Notes under the pieces: model-generated
Databases searched by the model: none
Told to the model about the DNA's origin: nothing
Seen by the model: only the letters and a program-made list of their open reading frames with translations
Position numbers and translations under genes: made by a program
Assembly (NCBI GenBank): GCA_020354645.1
Contig: CP070652.1
Span: forward strand, 4,210,649 to 4,274,648
Direction of reading: 5' to 3'
DNA length: 64,000 bases
Source: Deltaproteobacteria bacterium
GTDB taxonomy: Bacteria > Desulfobacterota > Desulfobacteria > Desulfobacterales > G020354645
Shown: positions 16,796 to 25,705 of the stretch, in pieces
Layout of the letters: each line of letters begins with the position of its first letter
Position numbering within the stretch: the stretch's first letter is position 1

Positions 16796-19303
16796 TTAGA
16801 TTCTATTTTCCGTATCGGGCCATTTCAACTCCAGAATAACTGCCCCAATAATGGAAAAGATCGCAAAGACAAACATTCTCCACATACCAATTGCCGCAAT
16901 TTCGCCAGGGGGGATACTGCTGCCATTGCCTTGAAGAATTGCAGACACCGCAGCGTAAAATACGCCGATTGAAACACCGCACACAGCTGCCCCAATAATC
17001 CGCTCCCGCAACGTGGCGCCACCGCAACCCAGGGTCACCGCTGCACCGCATAACATCGGTACCAATATCGCCAGCCACCATATTTCCTTCAGCCCTGGAA
17101 GTTGTCCCGTAATGCGGAGAGAAATAAAATCTGCTAATCCGAATATCCCCGTTGCAGCAAGAACACATAAACCGATATGCCAATATCGCTTCTTGACCGA
17201 GGCCCGCAATTTCAACCGCTTCCGGATCCGCCGACGTATTGTCAACGGCCAGTTGTAAAACAAACGAAACACCCAGTGCTCCAGCAAGGCTCCCCTTTCA
17301 CCAAATACCGGAACAACGTGCACCGATTCATTGGCCCAGTGACAGGCCATAAATCGCGCCAGCACCGGATAGCGATACGCCATCTGAATCGGAAAAGCCA
17401 GGTAGCCGATATACTTGAAAAAGCCTAAAAACACAGCAATATTGTAATCTTTAAAGTTTTTTTCCCTGATGACCAAATATACCACGTAGAATCCCCGAAC
17501 CAGTGAGCCCGGCGATATCGGTACCACTTGAAACAGGGCAATAATTCCGATTCCTATCGCCCAGGCCTGGGTTGCGGACATCTCTGGATTCATCGCTATA
17601 TAAATAATCGCCACCAGCACGGAAACAATTTGAGTTACCGGTAATGTGCAGACATGTACCGCTAAACATTTCAGATATTTCTGTATAAACGGCTCCTGAA
17701 TCTGAGAGAGGATTACAATAGCGTCCTCATCACTCAGGTAACGATCATTTTGACCCTCGGTCACCATTTCTCGCAGCCATAGCTCTCGTGATTCGGCCTT
17801 AAAATACAATCGAATCGGCCGCACAAATAAAAAATCGAGCTTATCTTTTGCATACCGACGATCTGTTAAAAAGCGGTGCAGACCAACCGGCAACCATGAC
17901 AGCAGCCAGTGACCCATGAAACGCCAGAACGACCCGGCGACTTTTAAGGCGACCGACTGATCAACTCTGACGGCCCGGTGCCAGACAATCACTTTTTCGG
18001 CCATCCGGGCGCTGAGAGCTCTTTTAAAATAATCCCAACTCGATAACAGGTTTCGGTAATGTTTGCGCCAATCTGCCCGGCACAAAATTCGCCGAAAGGT
18101 AATGCCCAAAATGGGAAACAACCCAATCCCGGCAAATAAAATTGTCATAATTCTGCTGTGAGCAAGCCTTCGCGCCCATGCATCATCGACGATCTGTCTT
18201 ACTTTCCAACCTGTTACGGCACTATCCAGCATCGTCGTCCATAGCTGCCGGCTGTAGAAAAGTCGAAATAAATTGTGACTCACATCAGGCACTGCATCTC
18301 GGTACAACCGCTCAACATCTTTCAGTTCGTCGAGCATGCCCTGCATATCCGCAAATTCGGCGGGGTGCACCTCTATAAAACGTTCCAGCCGGGTTATACT
18401 GCCCCGATCAAACTGAACCAAACTTCCTCGCCAAATTCCTTTGAAAATAAGCGCAAAATCGCCGGGGCTCATGGGTAAAAACGGCAACAGTGTCAAACCC
18501 GCCCTGAAATCTACCGCCACCAGCCCTCCTAACGGATCATCCTCAGTATCAGTCCGCTTCAGGCAATTGGGCTGACTTTTGCAGGTGGACCACTCATATT
18601 GTCTGGCAAACTCGTGTCCTCCCAGGTCATGCAACAGCTCCACAAATTTTGTCATGAAATCATACTTTGAACGATATTCGGGAGACCCGAGTCGCGCTGT
18701 GTCAACCGCTTTACCCTTGCGCCAACGTTTCAATAAATCCAAACGATCATCAACCTCCAGCCGCCAGTTGCGACCGTCTACCCACTCGCTCAGCTCACCG
18801 CAACTACCTAAGATATCGTCAACAAATGTTGCATAGATATCCACCACTGCAGTATCATCACCGAATCGAATTTTGGCCCCCCGTCGGAAAAACTTTTGCC
18901 ACAACGCACCGGCCCGGGCCGCCGCCGGATTTACCTGAAGCTGAAACGGTCCCTGAAACCCAATCCAGTAAAGCGCATTACGAAAAAAGCGGGAAAAACT
19001 TGAAGGTGGGATGAGAATCTTGATTGCATAAATTCCCCCCTTTTCAATTTCTCCCAAAGATCCATGGGGGGTATCAATCTCTACCACCCTCACCCGATAC
19101 ACCTGTCCGGCAAATCCGCCGCCGACAAAACTCTCGACTACCACCCGAACCCGCCCTTCATCTACTCCTGTAACCGCTCTCATATGATAGACAAGTTCAG
19201 CGCCGGTATCATACCGCTCTGTCCGCATCGCCCGATGTAATCCGGCGCTCCGAAAAATCGTTTCCAGTTTCTGACACATCTCAACAGAATATTCTTCGGC
19301 CAT
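16796..19303 (-). CDS. Large putative kinase-like / multi-TM membrane protein
   Basis: 835 residues from ATG 19303, which has CGGAGGT at the right spacing; a TTG at 19321 is upstream but weaker. The N-terminal part (about 60-280) reads like a degenerate protein-kinase fold: Gly-rich loop VGGGFAGQVYRV, IYAIKIL with a candidate ATP-binding Lys, then CKSQPNCL and AVDFRAG in places where a kinase has its catalytic loop and DFG. The catalytic Asp is not evident. The C-terminal part (about 530-835) has several TM helices, including FQVVPISPGSLVRG, which recalls the Pro-Ser-Pro-Gly turn of AglD/LPG-synthase-type flippase domains. I do not recognise the family. It ends 10 bp from rtcB on the other strand. 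Confidence 0.7.
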   Translation of the reverse strand: MAEEYSVEMCQKLETIFRSAGLHRAMRTERYDTGAELVYHMRAVTGVDEGRVRVVVESFVGGGFAGQVYRVRVVEIDTPHGSLGEIEKGGIYAIKILIPPSSFSRFFRNALYWIGFQGPFQLQVNPAAARAGALWQKFFRRGAKIRFGDDTAVVDIYATFVDDILGSCGELSEWVDGRNWRLEVDDRLDLLKRWRKGKAVDTARLGSPEYRSKYDFMTKFVELLHDLGGHEFARQYEWSTCKSQPNCLKRTDTEDDPLGGLVAVDFRAGLTLLPFLPMSPGDFALIFKGIWRGSLVQFDRGSITRLERFIEVHPAEFADMQGMLDELKDVERLYRDAVPDVSHNLFRLFYSRQLWTTMLDSAVTGWKVRQIVDDAWARRLAHSRIMTILFAGIGLFPILGITFRRILCRADWRKHYRNLLSSWDYFKRALSARMAEKVIVWHRAVRVDQSVALKVAGSFWRFMGHWLLSWLPVGLHRFLTDRRYAKDKLDFLFVRPIRLYFKAESRELWLREMVTEGQNDRYLSDEDAIVILSQIQEPFIQKYLKCLAVHVCTLPVTQIVSVLVAIIYIAMNPEMSATQAWAIGIGIIALFQVVPISPGSLVRGFYVVYLVIREKNFKDYNIAVFLGFFKYIGYLAFPIQMAYRYPVLARFMACHWANESVHVVPVFGERGALLEHWVFRLFYNWPLTIRRRIRKRLKLRASVKKRYWHIGLCVLAATGIFGLADFISLRITGQLPGLKEIWWLAILVPMLCGAAVTLGCGGATLRERIIGAAVCGVSIGVFYAAVSAILQGNGSSIPPGEIAAIGMWRMFVFAIFSIIGAVILELKWPDTENRI

Positions 19304-19489
19304 CCATACCTCCGAAATCAATTCTTAAGCCGCTCGGATTAGTTGATACTTTTAAGAAAAAAAGACTGCAGATGAACCGGGTAAGGTTCAGGTGGTGCGA
19401 ATTTTGGGAAATTGATGGAAATGTAATGATCGACGATGAAGCCGCAATGATTGGCAAGTTCCGGGAACCTTTCTCGTACAGCACAGCTA

Positions 19490-20356
19490 CTACTTTTTTA
19501 AAAAACCGAACAGGGAAGACCGTTTTTTTTCAGAGGCCACTGTGCTCTCCGAGTCATCGAAAAGTTGGTCGCTTCCCTTTTTTTGCGCTTCACGTTTGCC
19601 GCCATCAGCCGTAAAGAAGTCTAAAGCTTCACCCCATTTGCGGGCTATTTCTTTTAAGATTAGTTGCTTATTATCTCTAATCTCAATTAAGTTTAGTGTG
19701 GTTGTGCCTGCATCTTTAATTGAAGCACCGGCCAACCAGCATTTTTCATTAAACACGATGAAACGATCCTGCAGTGGCTTGTATAGCCGTATGGAAATAT
19801 TGGGGATTTTTGATCGAAACCGTTTCATCGTTGCTTCAAATCCTTTGTCAAAAGAATCTGGGGGTTTTCCGGTAAGAAGGCGAATTTGAGATTTAACGCC
19901 GACAACACAATCAAGCGTACCGACACCTATCCACGGATCCACGATGATTACATCTGTCTTGGCCCTGCTGAAAAAAGTTTGGACTTCAGATTTGACAGAA
20001 AGAATATAACTGCCGGGGGTTTTCACTTTTGCTTCTCCCTTTTGTTCTCGAAGGAGCAACTGAAACCCTTCAATCTGGCGGATCATCTGCTGGTGATAAA
20101 TTAGATCTTCGGAGGTGCTGTTGGCGATTCGTTCGTTACATCTTTTTAGCAGATCTGGTATGAGCGTTTTCAGAAAACGTTGGGTGCTCTGATGACTGGT
20201 GGATGTTGTAATAGTTCGGGCGAGTTTCATATAGTCAGGATCGGCACCTTGATAGTCGATCTCGATATCAAATTGATTGCAAAAGTCATCGAGTTCATAA
20301 TTGGTGTAATACTCTTTAATCGCATCTGCGAGCATTTCTGTGCTTTCGTTTTTCAT
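19490..20356 (-). CDS. PLD-like domain protein with effector-associated-like N-terminus
   Basis: 288 residues from ATG 20356 (GGGGAGGCATACCGAC upstream). Residues 8-70 are helical (ELDDFCNQFDIEID, YMKLARTI, FLKTLIPDLL) and resemble the small effector-associated domains found in front of bacterial conflict-system effectors. Residues 115-245 fit a single phospholipase-D-like fold: DVIIVDPWIG, then LQDRFIVFNEKCWLAGASIKD, where the usual His-x-Lys is replaced by Asp-Arg-Phe. A Lys/Ser-rich tail ends in SSLFGFLKK. This is a candidate nuclease or phosphodiesterase effector, but both domain calls are by eye. No TIR, STAND ATPase or protease partner is adjacent. Confidence 0.6.
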   Translation of the reverse strand: MKNESTEMLADAIKEYYTNYELDDFCNQFDIEIDYQGADPDYMKLARTITTSTSHQSTQRFLKTLIPDLLKRCNERIANSTSEDLIYHQQMIRQIEGFQLLLREQKGEAKVKTPGSYILSVKSEVQTFFSRAKTDVIIVDPWIGVGTLDCVVGVKSQIRLLTGKPPDSFDKGFEATMKRFRSKIPNISIRLYKPLQDRFIVFNEKCWLAGASIKDAGTTTLNLIEIRDNKQLILKEIARKWGEALDFFTADGGKREAQKKGSDQLFDDSESTVASEKKRSSLFGFLKK

Positions 20357-20873
20357 GTCGGTATGCCTCCCCATTGGGAAATGTGAGCATAAAACATTTG
20401 ATTAATTAACCGCACAATGATTATTCAAGTATATAATCTAATTGAAAATCTCAAAAAAGTCAACTTTTATTAAATATATCAACGTCTTGGAAATATTATA
20501 GCCCGCAATTCTTTCCGATCATTAAACCGGAGTGTGTAAATACCCTCAAAATCCTGAAAAATGGTGCGGTAAATCTTTCCCGAATATTGTCGATCTTGAT
20601 ATTCAAAATTTCTTCAAACCTACTTATGGTGAAGTCGAGACGAACTTTATGATCCTTTAGGCCGATGGGATTTAGGCATACGATTTCAGCAATATTATCG
20701 TTCACAATAAAATATTAATATAGTTTATAAGAACAGGTATCATCCAACAGTACAATCGACCTGTCGGGATGATGGAAAGTAAACATAATACCCCTAGCGA
20801 TAAAGGAGGTTTTGTTAAAACCCGTTGCTATGATATCAGCCTGGTCATAATCCAACGGTGATTGGTAAATTAT
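20357..20873. other. Intergenic stretch, PLD-like gene to NUDIX gene
   Basis: Mostly AT-rich DNA between divergent genes. It contains a doubtful 69-codon minus-strand frame (20496-20705, listed separately) and an AAAGGAGGTTTT motif at 20802-20815 that is not followed by a usable start. No repeat or terminator is clear. Confidence 0.35.
20496..20705 (-). CDS. Doubtful 69-aa open frame
   Basis: GTG-started frame encoding a mixed-charge peptide (IVCLNPIGLKDHKVRLDF...). The residue mix looks more protein-like than most chance frames, and it may be a remnant of a larger gene. There is no ribosome site and I recognise no family. It is recorded because it fills an otherwise empty stretch. Confidence 0.2.
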   Translation of the reverse strand: MNDNIAEIVCLNPIGLKDHKVRLDFTISRFEEILNIKIDNIRERFTAPFFRILRVFTHSGLMIGKNCGL

Positions 20874-21293
20874 ATGGTATTGTCAGCCGGAATCGTAATT
20901 GTTAGAAAACATAATGATGAATGGAAGTATTTATTCCTCAGAGCCTATCGGAACTGGGATTTTCCCAAAGGCATGGTCGAATCCGATGAACACCCCTTAG
21001 AAACAGCCAAAAGAGAGGTGAAAGAGGAAACCGGACTTGCGGAGTTGAATTTCCGTTGGGGTGAAATCTTTAAAGAAACAGCACCTTATGCCGGTGGAAA
21101 AAAAGTCGCCCGATATTATATCGCCGAAACTTCAGAGACCATCATTAGGTTTTCGATTAATCCTGAAATTGGCAAGCCGGAACATCATGAATACCGCTGG
21201 CTGTCATATAACGAGATTAAAAAGTTATCACCTGCGAGAATTTTATCAATAATAGAATGGGCGAATACAGTTATTCAACGCATGAAACCATAA
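20874..21293 (+). CDS. NUDIX hydrolase, 139 aa
   Basis: ATG 20874 is preferred over a TTG at 20862 because the protein then opens with the usual first strand SAGIVIVRKHNDEWKYLFLRAY. The Nudix box is intact: G-x5-E-x7-REVKEETGL beginning at GMVESDEHPLETAKREV. The start and FPKG segment resemble the bis(5'-nucleosyl)-tetraphosphatase/ADP-sugar group of small Nudix enzymes. The substrate is not set by sequence. It stands alone. Confidence 0.88.
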   Translation: MVLSAGIVIVRKHNDEWKYLFLRAYRNWDFPKGMVESDEHPLETAKREVKEETGLAELNFRWGEIFKETAPYAGGKKVARYYIAETSETIIRFSINPEIGKPEHHEYRWLSYNEIKKLSPARILSIIEWANTVIQRMKP

Positions 21294-21547
21294 AATGACT
21301 GTAAGCACAATTGACTCCAGCTTGTGCTTTTTGATTATACGGTCTCCCTTCGAAAATCACTCCTGTTTCAACCAATGTCCGTCAATCCGACGGCGTGTAT
21401 CAATCATGCTGCAATTTTGAACCGGGATGGACTTTTAAGGGGTCGAGATTATTTCATAGAATGGGTTTGGATCTGATGAATGTAAAGGCATTTGATGACT
21501 TCATTATGTCATCGGTTTACATCCATTGTTAAACGGAATTGGGTTCT

Positions 21548-21655
21548 CTAGAGTCTTTCTTTTTTTGACCAGAATTTTTCTAAAGTCAAAATAAAAACAA
21601 TAACCACAAGGATACTAATAGTTAAAAATAAACCATACGCCGCAGCGCTCAACAT
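21548..21655 (-). CDS. 35-aa single-pass membrane peptide
   Basis: ATG 21655 has a near-consensus ribosome site (AGGAGG plus CAAACT). The peptide starts with MLSAAAYG, continues as one TM helix of about 20 residues (LFLTISILVVIVFILTL) and ends with a basic tail WSKKERL, giving N-out/C-in by the positive-inside rule. The layout recalls small membrane regulators or subunits of larger complexes, but there is no homology I can name. A perfect 11-bp hairpin lies in its 5' leader. The frame stays open further upstream, but those codons cross the hairpin and lack a better start. Confidence 0.55.
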   Translation of the reverse strand: MLSAAAYGLFLTISILVVIVFILTLEKFWSKKERL

Positions 21656-21684
21656 AGTTTGCCTCCTGGATCGAAAGGTGTCGT

Positions 21685-21710
21685 GGGCGGTTCTTTCCCA
21701 AGAACCGCCC
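21685..21710 (-). promoter_or_regulatory. Perfect 11-bp hairpin in 5' leader of membrane peptide
   Basis: GGGCGGTTCTT and AAGAACCGCCC pair perfectly around a 4-nt loop, about 30 nt upstream of the ribosome site of the 35-aa peptide. Neither strand has a following T-run, so it is not an ordinary terminator. It could shield or expose the ribosome site or protect the mRNA end. Confidence 0.5.
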
Positions 21711-22022
21711 CATGCGAAAAAAATCTCCATGTGCTCTCCAACACACACCACTTTTTTAGCAGCAAACATTATGCCAACTGTAATCCGAACTTTTCTGTTA
21801 ATAATATCAATTGGTTAGTTACAACACACCGAAAAGTAAGTTAATTATCCCACAATATTATGAAAAATATTTCACACCGATTATGAAAACGTTTTCCTAC
21901 CATCTAGTAAATTCCATGTTTGGAAGGCTTGAACAGCACTTGAGAAAGAACTGCCAAGTTTGTCTTGGTTGATATCGCATGCAACCTCCGTATTTAAGCA
22001 AAGTAGTATATTTTATATATGT

Positions 22023-22069
22023 GAAGCTCCCCGCCCTGAAGGGCGGGGTTACAGGGAAGCGAACCGGTC
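22023..22069. repeat. REP-like palindromic repeat, copy 2
   Basis: GAAGCT plus palindrome CCCCGCCCTGAAGGGCGGGG plus ACAGGGAAGCGAACCGG, nearly identical to copy 1 at 1075-1121 and close to copy 3 at 40446-40493. It lies in intergenic DNA. Confidence 0.8.
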
Positions 22070-22257
22070 AAAGCTTGGTACGAATAATCCTACCCGTCTT
22101 TTGGTGCAGTAGTGGTTTGCTATTTGAGCTGTGCAAGCGCCTATTTTCTTGACTTCTTGACGCATTTCTTGATAATGACGAACTGTCTATTTAAAGATAT
22201 ATGCATCCAACCAAATGATCTTCTTTGGGAGAACACCCAAAATGATTTAGTAATGGT

Positions 22258-22302
22258 AAAAACCCCTGATTCTCATAATGAGATCGGGGTTTTACTTTTT
22301 TA
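22258..22302 (+). terminator. Rho-independent terminator upstream of EF-like gene
   Basis: Stem AAAACCCCTGATTCTCA / TGAGATCGGGGTTTT (15-17 bp, two mismatches) followed by ACTTTTTTA. It lies 44 bp before the EF-Tu-like gene and may end an upstream transcript or act as an attenuator for that gene. Confidence 0.7.
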
Positions 22303-22345
22303 GTTCGAATTTTCCAACCTCAAACGATGAAAAGGAGGTAAAACC

Positions 22346-22603
22346 ATGCCTGAAGAAGAAGTAGGTATCGTGTTAAAATTTTTCGCCCAACCCAGTGTAG
22401 CTGCCGTGAAGGTGACTCGCGGAAGTATAAAAAAAGGCGACCTGTTGCGGTACAGAGGTCATACCACCGACTTCACGGAAGAAGTGACCAGCATGGAGAT
22501 TGACAGGCAACCAATAGAGGAGGCCAAGGTAGGAGATATGGTCGGGTTGAAAGTGAAAGAAAGAGTACGAGAAAACGATAAAATTTATAAAGTCGAAGAG
22601 TAA
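22346..22603 (+). CDS. EF-Tu domain-2-like small protein
   Basis: 85 residues from ATG 22346, which has AAAAGGAGGTAAAACC upstream. It is a single beta-barrel of the EF-Tu domain 2 type: VGIVLKFFAQPSVAAVKV, RGSIKKGDLLRYRGHTTDF, VTSMEID, then VGDMVGLKVKERVRENDKIYKV. Proteins of this size are annotated as translation elongation factor-like and resemble the barrel attached to some U32 peptidases. There is no GTPase domain. A decayed partial copy of this gene lies at 34553-34672. The exact role is unknown. Confidence 0.82.
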   Translation: MPEEEVGIVLKFFAQPSVAAVKVTRGSIKKGDLLRYRGHTTDFTEEVTSMEIDRQPIEEAKVGDMVGLKVKERVRENDKIYKVEE

Positions 22604-22757
22604 AATAGTACCTCTACCTAGAAAAGTGCCTGCCCGGTTGTATCAAAGGGAGGTTCCTTGCCCTGTCGAACCGCCTTCCACATGGGTTTATGATTAGATT
22701 GTTGTACTCACGGGCGAGTGGGTTTCTTGAAGTGCTGACGATTGTGTAACCATATGC

Positions 22758-24053
22758 TCAAACCTCTCTGTCACCACGAAATAACTTCAGCCATATCGGA
22801 CCGCTTATCTCTAAGAGTCCCAGAGTTGCAAATGCCAGACCCCATCCATATATTCCGCCGCCGATAGCATCCAGCACCCCGCCCACGGTGAGCGGTGCCA
22901 AAAATGCCATTAAAAATCCTATAAACGAGTATAGCCCCATCGTGCGGCCGCGCCCCTCATCTGGTGAGGCGGATACCAGCCCGGCCGTCAGGGAACCACT
23001 ATCTGCCATCACAGAAATCAAATATAGGAAACAGAGCACGACGACAAATATAAACGGTAAACCGGCACTAAATCCGATTAGACAGCCGATAAGACCTGAA
23101 ATGAGCATGGTGGTAGTAATGAAAAGTCGACGCCTCCAACGCAGCGCTCCTTCATTGCCAAGTATGCTGGCGGGAACGCCAGTAAGGAGAATTACCGTTG
23201 CAATATCTTGTGGGCTGAACTGTAACAGCGTCCCGGGCTGCAGACTTAGGCTAAAAAACAGAAACGCCACCATCCAGGATCGGAAACCGAAAAGTCCCCA
23301 ACAATGGACCGCATACCCCAGCATATAGCCGATGACTTGTCGGTTGTGCACGGCTGGCCGGAAATCTAAAAAAGATTGCCTGGCTGATAAATTAAATGTT
23401 TGGACTCTTGGCTCTATTGCCAGAGCGAAGAGCGCAATTGCGGCAAGCGGACCTAAAGCCATTAATCCGGCCGCCCAGCGCCAGCCGAACCTGTTCGCCA
23501 GCCAGCCGGCTAGAAATACAGACAAGGCTGTTCCGACAGTTATGGAAGAAGTGTAAAAGGAGACCGCCCGACTTTGACTTGGCCCGGTGATTCTTTCGCT
23601 CAACGCTTTCAATCCCGGCATATATGTGCCAGCAAAGCTTATACCCGCCAAGAGGCGAAAGGCGGCTGCTGTCCAAGTACCCTTGGCTAACCACCCAAAA
23701 CCAAGCATAGACAATGCGCCCAAAGTTGCTGAAAGCAGATAAATTCTGCGCGGGTCTACCCGATCGGTTAAACCGACCAGGATTGGTACCGAAACAGCAT
23801 ATCCCCCGTAATATATGCCATTAATCCAACCGGCTTCTGTATTGGTAAGCCCCCATTCGGCCTGAAAACTTGGCAAAAGTGCCGGAAAGTACATAATGGC
23901 TGTGATGGAAAATAATTCCGCAGCACAGACACAAAAAATTAACGGACCCATAAAAAATACCCTGATCTCTGATTTCAGCGGAATTATGTATTTAATATTT
24001 GAAATTGAGGTGTTTTTCTTGCCATTGTAAAAGACATGCTTTTTTTGAGACAC
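22758..24053 (-). CDS. MFS transporter
   Basis: 431 residues with about 12 TM helices and the MFS motif A-like loop between TM2 and TM3 (GLTDRVDPRRIYL). The GTG start at 24053 lies 3 nt after the stop of the MmgE/PrpD gene, giving tight translational coupling; Met at 23951 is an alternative that would remove a polar leader. It has no close tie to a defined subfamily by eye. As the last gene of the long catabolic block it probably moves the substrate or a product of that pathway. Substrate is inferred only from context. Confidence 0.8.
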   Translation of the reverse strand: MSQKKHVFYNGKKNTSISNIKYIIPLKSEIRVFFMGPLIFCVCAAELFSITAIMYFPALLPSFQAEWGLTNTEAGWINGIYYGGYAVSVPILVGLTDRVDPRRIYLLSATLGALSMLGFGWLAKGTWTAAAFRLLAGISFAGTYMPGLKALSERITGPSQSRAVSFYTSSITVGTALSVFLAGWLANRFGWRWAAGLMALGPLAAIALFALAIEPRVQTFNLSARQSFLDFRPAVHNRQVIGYMLGYAVHCWGLFGFRSWMVAFLFFSLSLQPGTLLQFSPQDIATVILLTGVPASILGNEGALRWRRRLFITTTMLISGLIGCLIGFSAGLPFIFVVVLCFLYLISVMADSGSLTAGLVSASPDEGRGRTMGLYSFIGFLMAFLAPLTVGGVLDAIGGGIYGWGLAFATLGLLEISGPIWLKLFRGDREV

Positions 24054-24056
24054 CTT

Positions 24057-25436
24057 TTAGTCTTTTAATAACAGCAGTGAAAATGAATCGAGGTCATTTT
24101 CTTGGTCAAGTGATCGGACCTTGTTAATTATTTGATTTTGCTGGGATCCAGAATATACCGGTGAAGTTAGATTTCTAAATTTGTTGATAAGCTCATCCCA
24201 TGTAATCGGGTTTTGCGGGTCTCCTTTCGGATAATCTATTTTGATGGTGAAATCATGCCCAGCTTTGGTCAAAATATTAACAAACGCGGGCCATTTCTTT
24301 GGAAATTCTTTTTCAAGATCAGGATCCATTACACAATGAATTCTATTCATCATCTCTTTGACCGGAAATGAATTAATGGTTTCAATGGTATATTCGTCCA
24401 ATGTGGCCTTACCAAACAAAATTGCCACTGCTGCGCCAAACGGCATGCTAAATTGCGCATCTACGACTGACCTTGGATTGACTTTCAGCTTCTTCGGTTC
24501 CGCAACCAACGGAAATCCAGCCTTAAGTATACCCAAGGTGACCTTTTCAATATCCGAACCTTTCAACTTGTTTTCCCACATTATCTTCAATATGCCGTCA
24601 ATCGGTCCCTGTTTGTATCTACAGCAGGCATGTGGTTTTATACTCGTATTCATCACCTCATAGGGTTGACCCCAATCCCTAAGAACCTTGCCGGCATCCG
24701 AGACCGGTGAGTAGGCATGTAAAAAACCGAATTTCCCCTCGATGATGGTTGCCGGACCGTTAAAGTTTTCTTGCGCAAGCAAAGCAGCAACAATACCGCA
24801 ATGTCCAGCCCAGCCCGGATGAAATCGTTTGGTATATGCCCCATCCGATAAAAATTCCATGGATCCCGCCGCCTGGCTCCCTGCAATCCCCAGAGCGCTT
24901 GTCAGTGCTTTCTGTTTGAGTTTAAGTATTTTTGCCGCAGTAACTGCGGCTCCCAAGGTTCCACAGGTTCCGGTGGGATGAAATCCCTGTGCGTAATGCG
25001 AAGCCGGATCCAAGGCAACGCCGAGCTTGATGGCAACCTCGTAACCGGACACGATCGCCGCTATTAAGTCTTTCCCGGAACAACCTGTCATCTGGGCCGT
25101 GGCCAGGGCGGCCGGCATAATTGCTACGGCCGGGTGAAGCGAAGCTTCGTTAACAACATCATCCAGTTCTAGAGAATGAGCCGCTGTACCGTTGGCAAGT
25201 GCCGCATATGGCGGCGTAATCTTTAGGTTAGTACCGATAACCACCGCACCATGCCTCCCGTTTTCTAGTTTCAATATAAAATTGTATACTGAGCGGCTGG
25301 AATCACTCAATGCGCCCCGAGCAGCAACTCCGATATAGTCAAGTAGAAGATATTTAACTCGGTCGATGACATCCTCCGACAACGTCTTGTAATCCAAATC
25401 ATGGCACCTTTGAGATAATTCTTTTGTTATTTCCAT
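24057..25436 (-). CDS. MmgE/PrpD family dehydratase-like protein
   Basis: 459 residues of the MmgE/PrpD fold: LLDYIGVAARGA near the start, the helical core segment LELDDVVNEASLHPAVAIMPAAL, then the helix region PTGTCGTLGAAVTAAKIL and the lid domain KPHACCRYKQGPIDGIL. The family includes 2-methylcitrate dehydratase and cis-aconitate decarboxylase. It is not iron-sulfur dependent. The protein sits in an operon-like run with the VOC, Sdh/Frd, CitE-like and CoA-ligase genes. A substrate such as a tricarboxylate or branched dicarboxylate is likely, but the choice is inference. Confidence 0.85.
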   Translation of the reverse strand: MEITKELSQRCHDLDYKTLSEDVIDRVKYLLLDYIGVAARGALSDSSRSVYNFILKLENGRHGAVVIGTNLKITPPYAALANGTAAHSLELDDVVNEASLHPAVAIMPAALATAQMTGCSGKDLIAAIVSGYEVAIKLGVALDPASHYAQGFHPTGTCGTLGAAVTAAKILKLKQKALTSALGIAGSQAAGSMEFLSDGAYTKRFHPGWAGHCGIVAALLAQENFNGPATIIEGKFGFLHAYSPVSDAGKVLRDWGQPYEVMNTSIKPHACCRYKQGPIDGILKIMWENKLKGSDIEKVTLGILKAGFPLVAEPKKLKVNPRSVVDAQFSMPFGAAVAILFGKATLDEYTIETINSFPVKEMMNRIHCVMDPDLEKEFPKKWPAFVNILTKAGHDFTIKIDYPKGDPQNPITWDELINKFRNLTSPVYSGSQQNQIINKVRSLDQENDLDSFSLLLLKD

Positions 25437-25473
25437 CTCTTTAAATCTATCCTTTTCTATATTCTATATTATT

Positions 25474-25640
25474 GAGGGATCGGGGTGTTTTTTTGATCCA
25501 TTGTCGTAAGTCTTTTTTTTTCTGCAATCCGGCAGCGGGGGAGACCGCAGCCACTCAAGCAAAGCGCAGGTGGAATGCGGAGGGGCAGGAATGCCCCCCT
25601 TGCCAAATCATAGGAAAAACAAGGGACGCAGACATCACAA
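25474..25640. repeat. Decayed MITE-like element, partial copy
   Basis: The sequence opens with GAGGGATCGGGGTG and shares with the 45952-46131 element TTGATCCATTGTC, GCAGCGGGGGAGACCGCAGCCAC, GCAGGTGGAATGCGGAGGGGCA and the TGCCAAAT/GGAAAAACAA segments. The right terminal repeat found in the other copy is absent here, so this is a truncated copy. It sits in the upstream region of the MmgE/PrpD gene. Confidence 0.65.
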
Positions 25641-25705
25641 TAAGGCCACCTCCTGAATACATATGATTATCTTTGCGTCTGCTTTTCTCCCTTTTTTCGT
25701 TACAG

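Larger units (their letters stand above)
21656..22345. other. Repeat-bearing intergenic stretch
   Basis: About 690 bp without a confident gene. It holds the 5'-leader hairpin of the 35-aa peptide (21685-21710), a REP-like palindrome (22023-22069) and an intrinsic terminator (22258-22302). The frame at 22112-22303 ends inside the terminator and is not credible. Confidence 0.5.

Noticed and set aside
22112..22303. Small frame before the EF-Tu-like gene
   Set aside because: It ends inside an intrinsic terminator and has no ribosome site.
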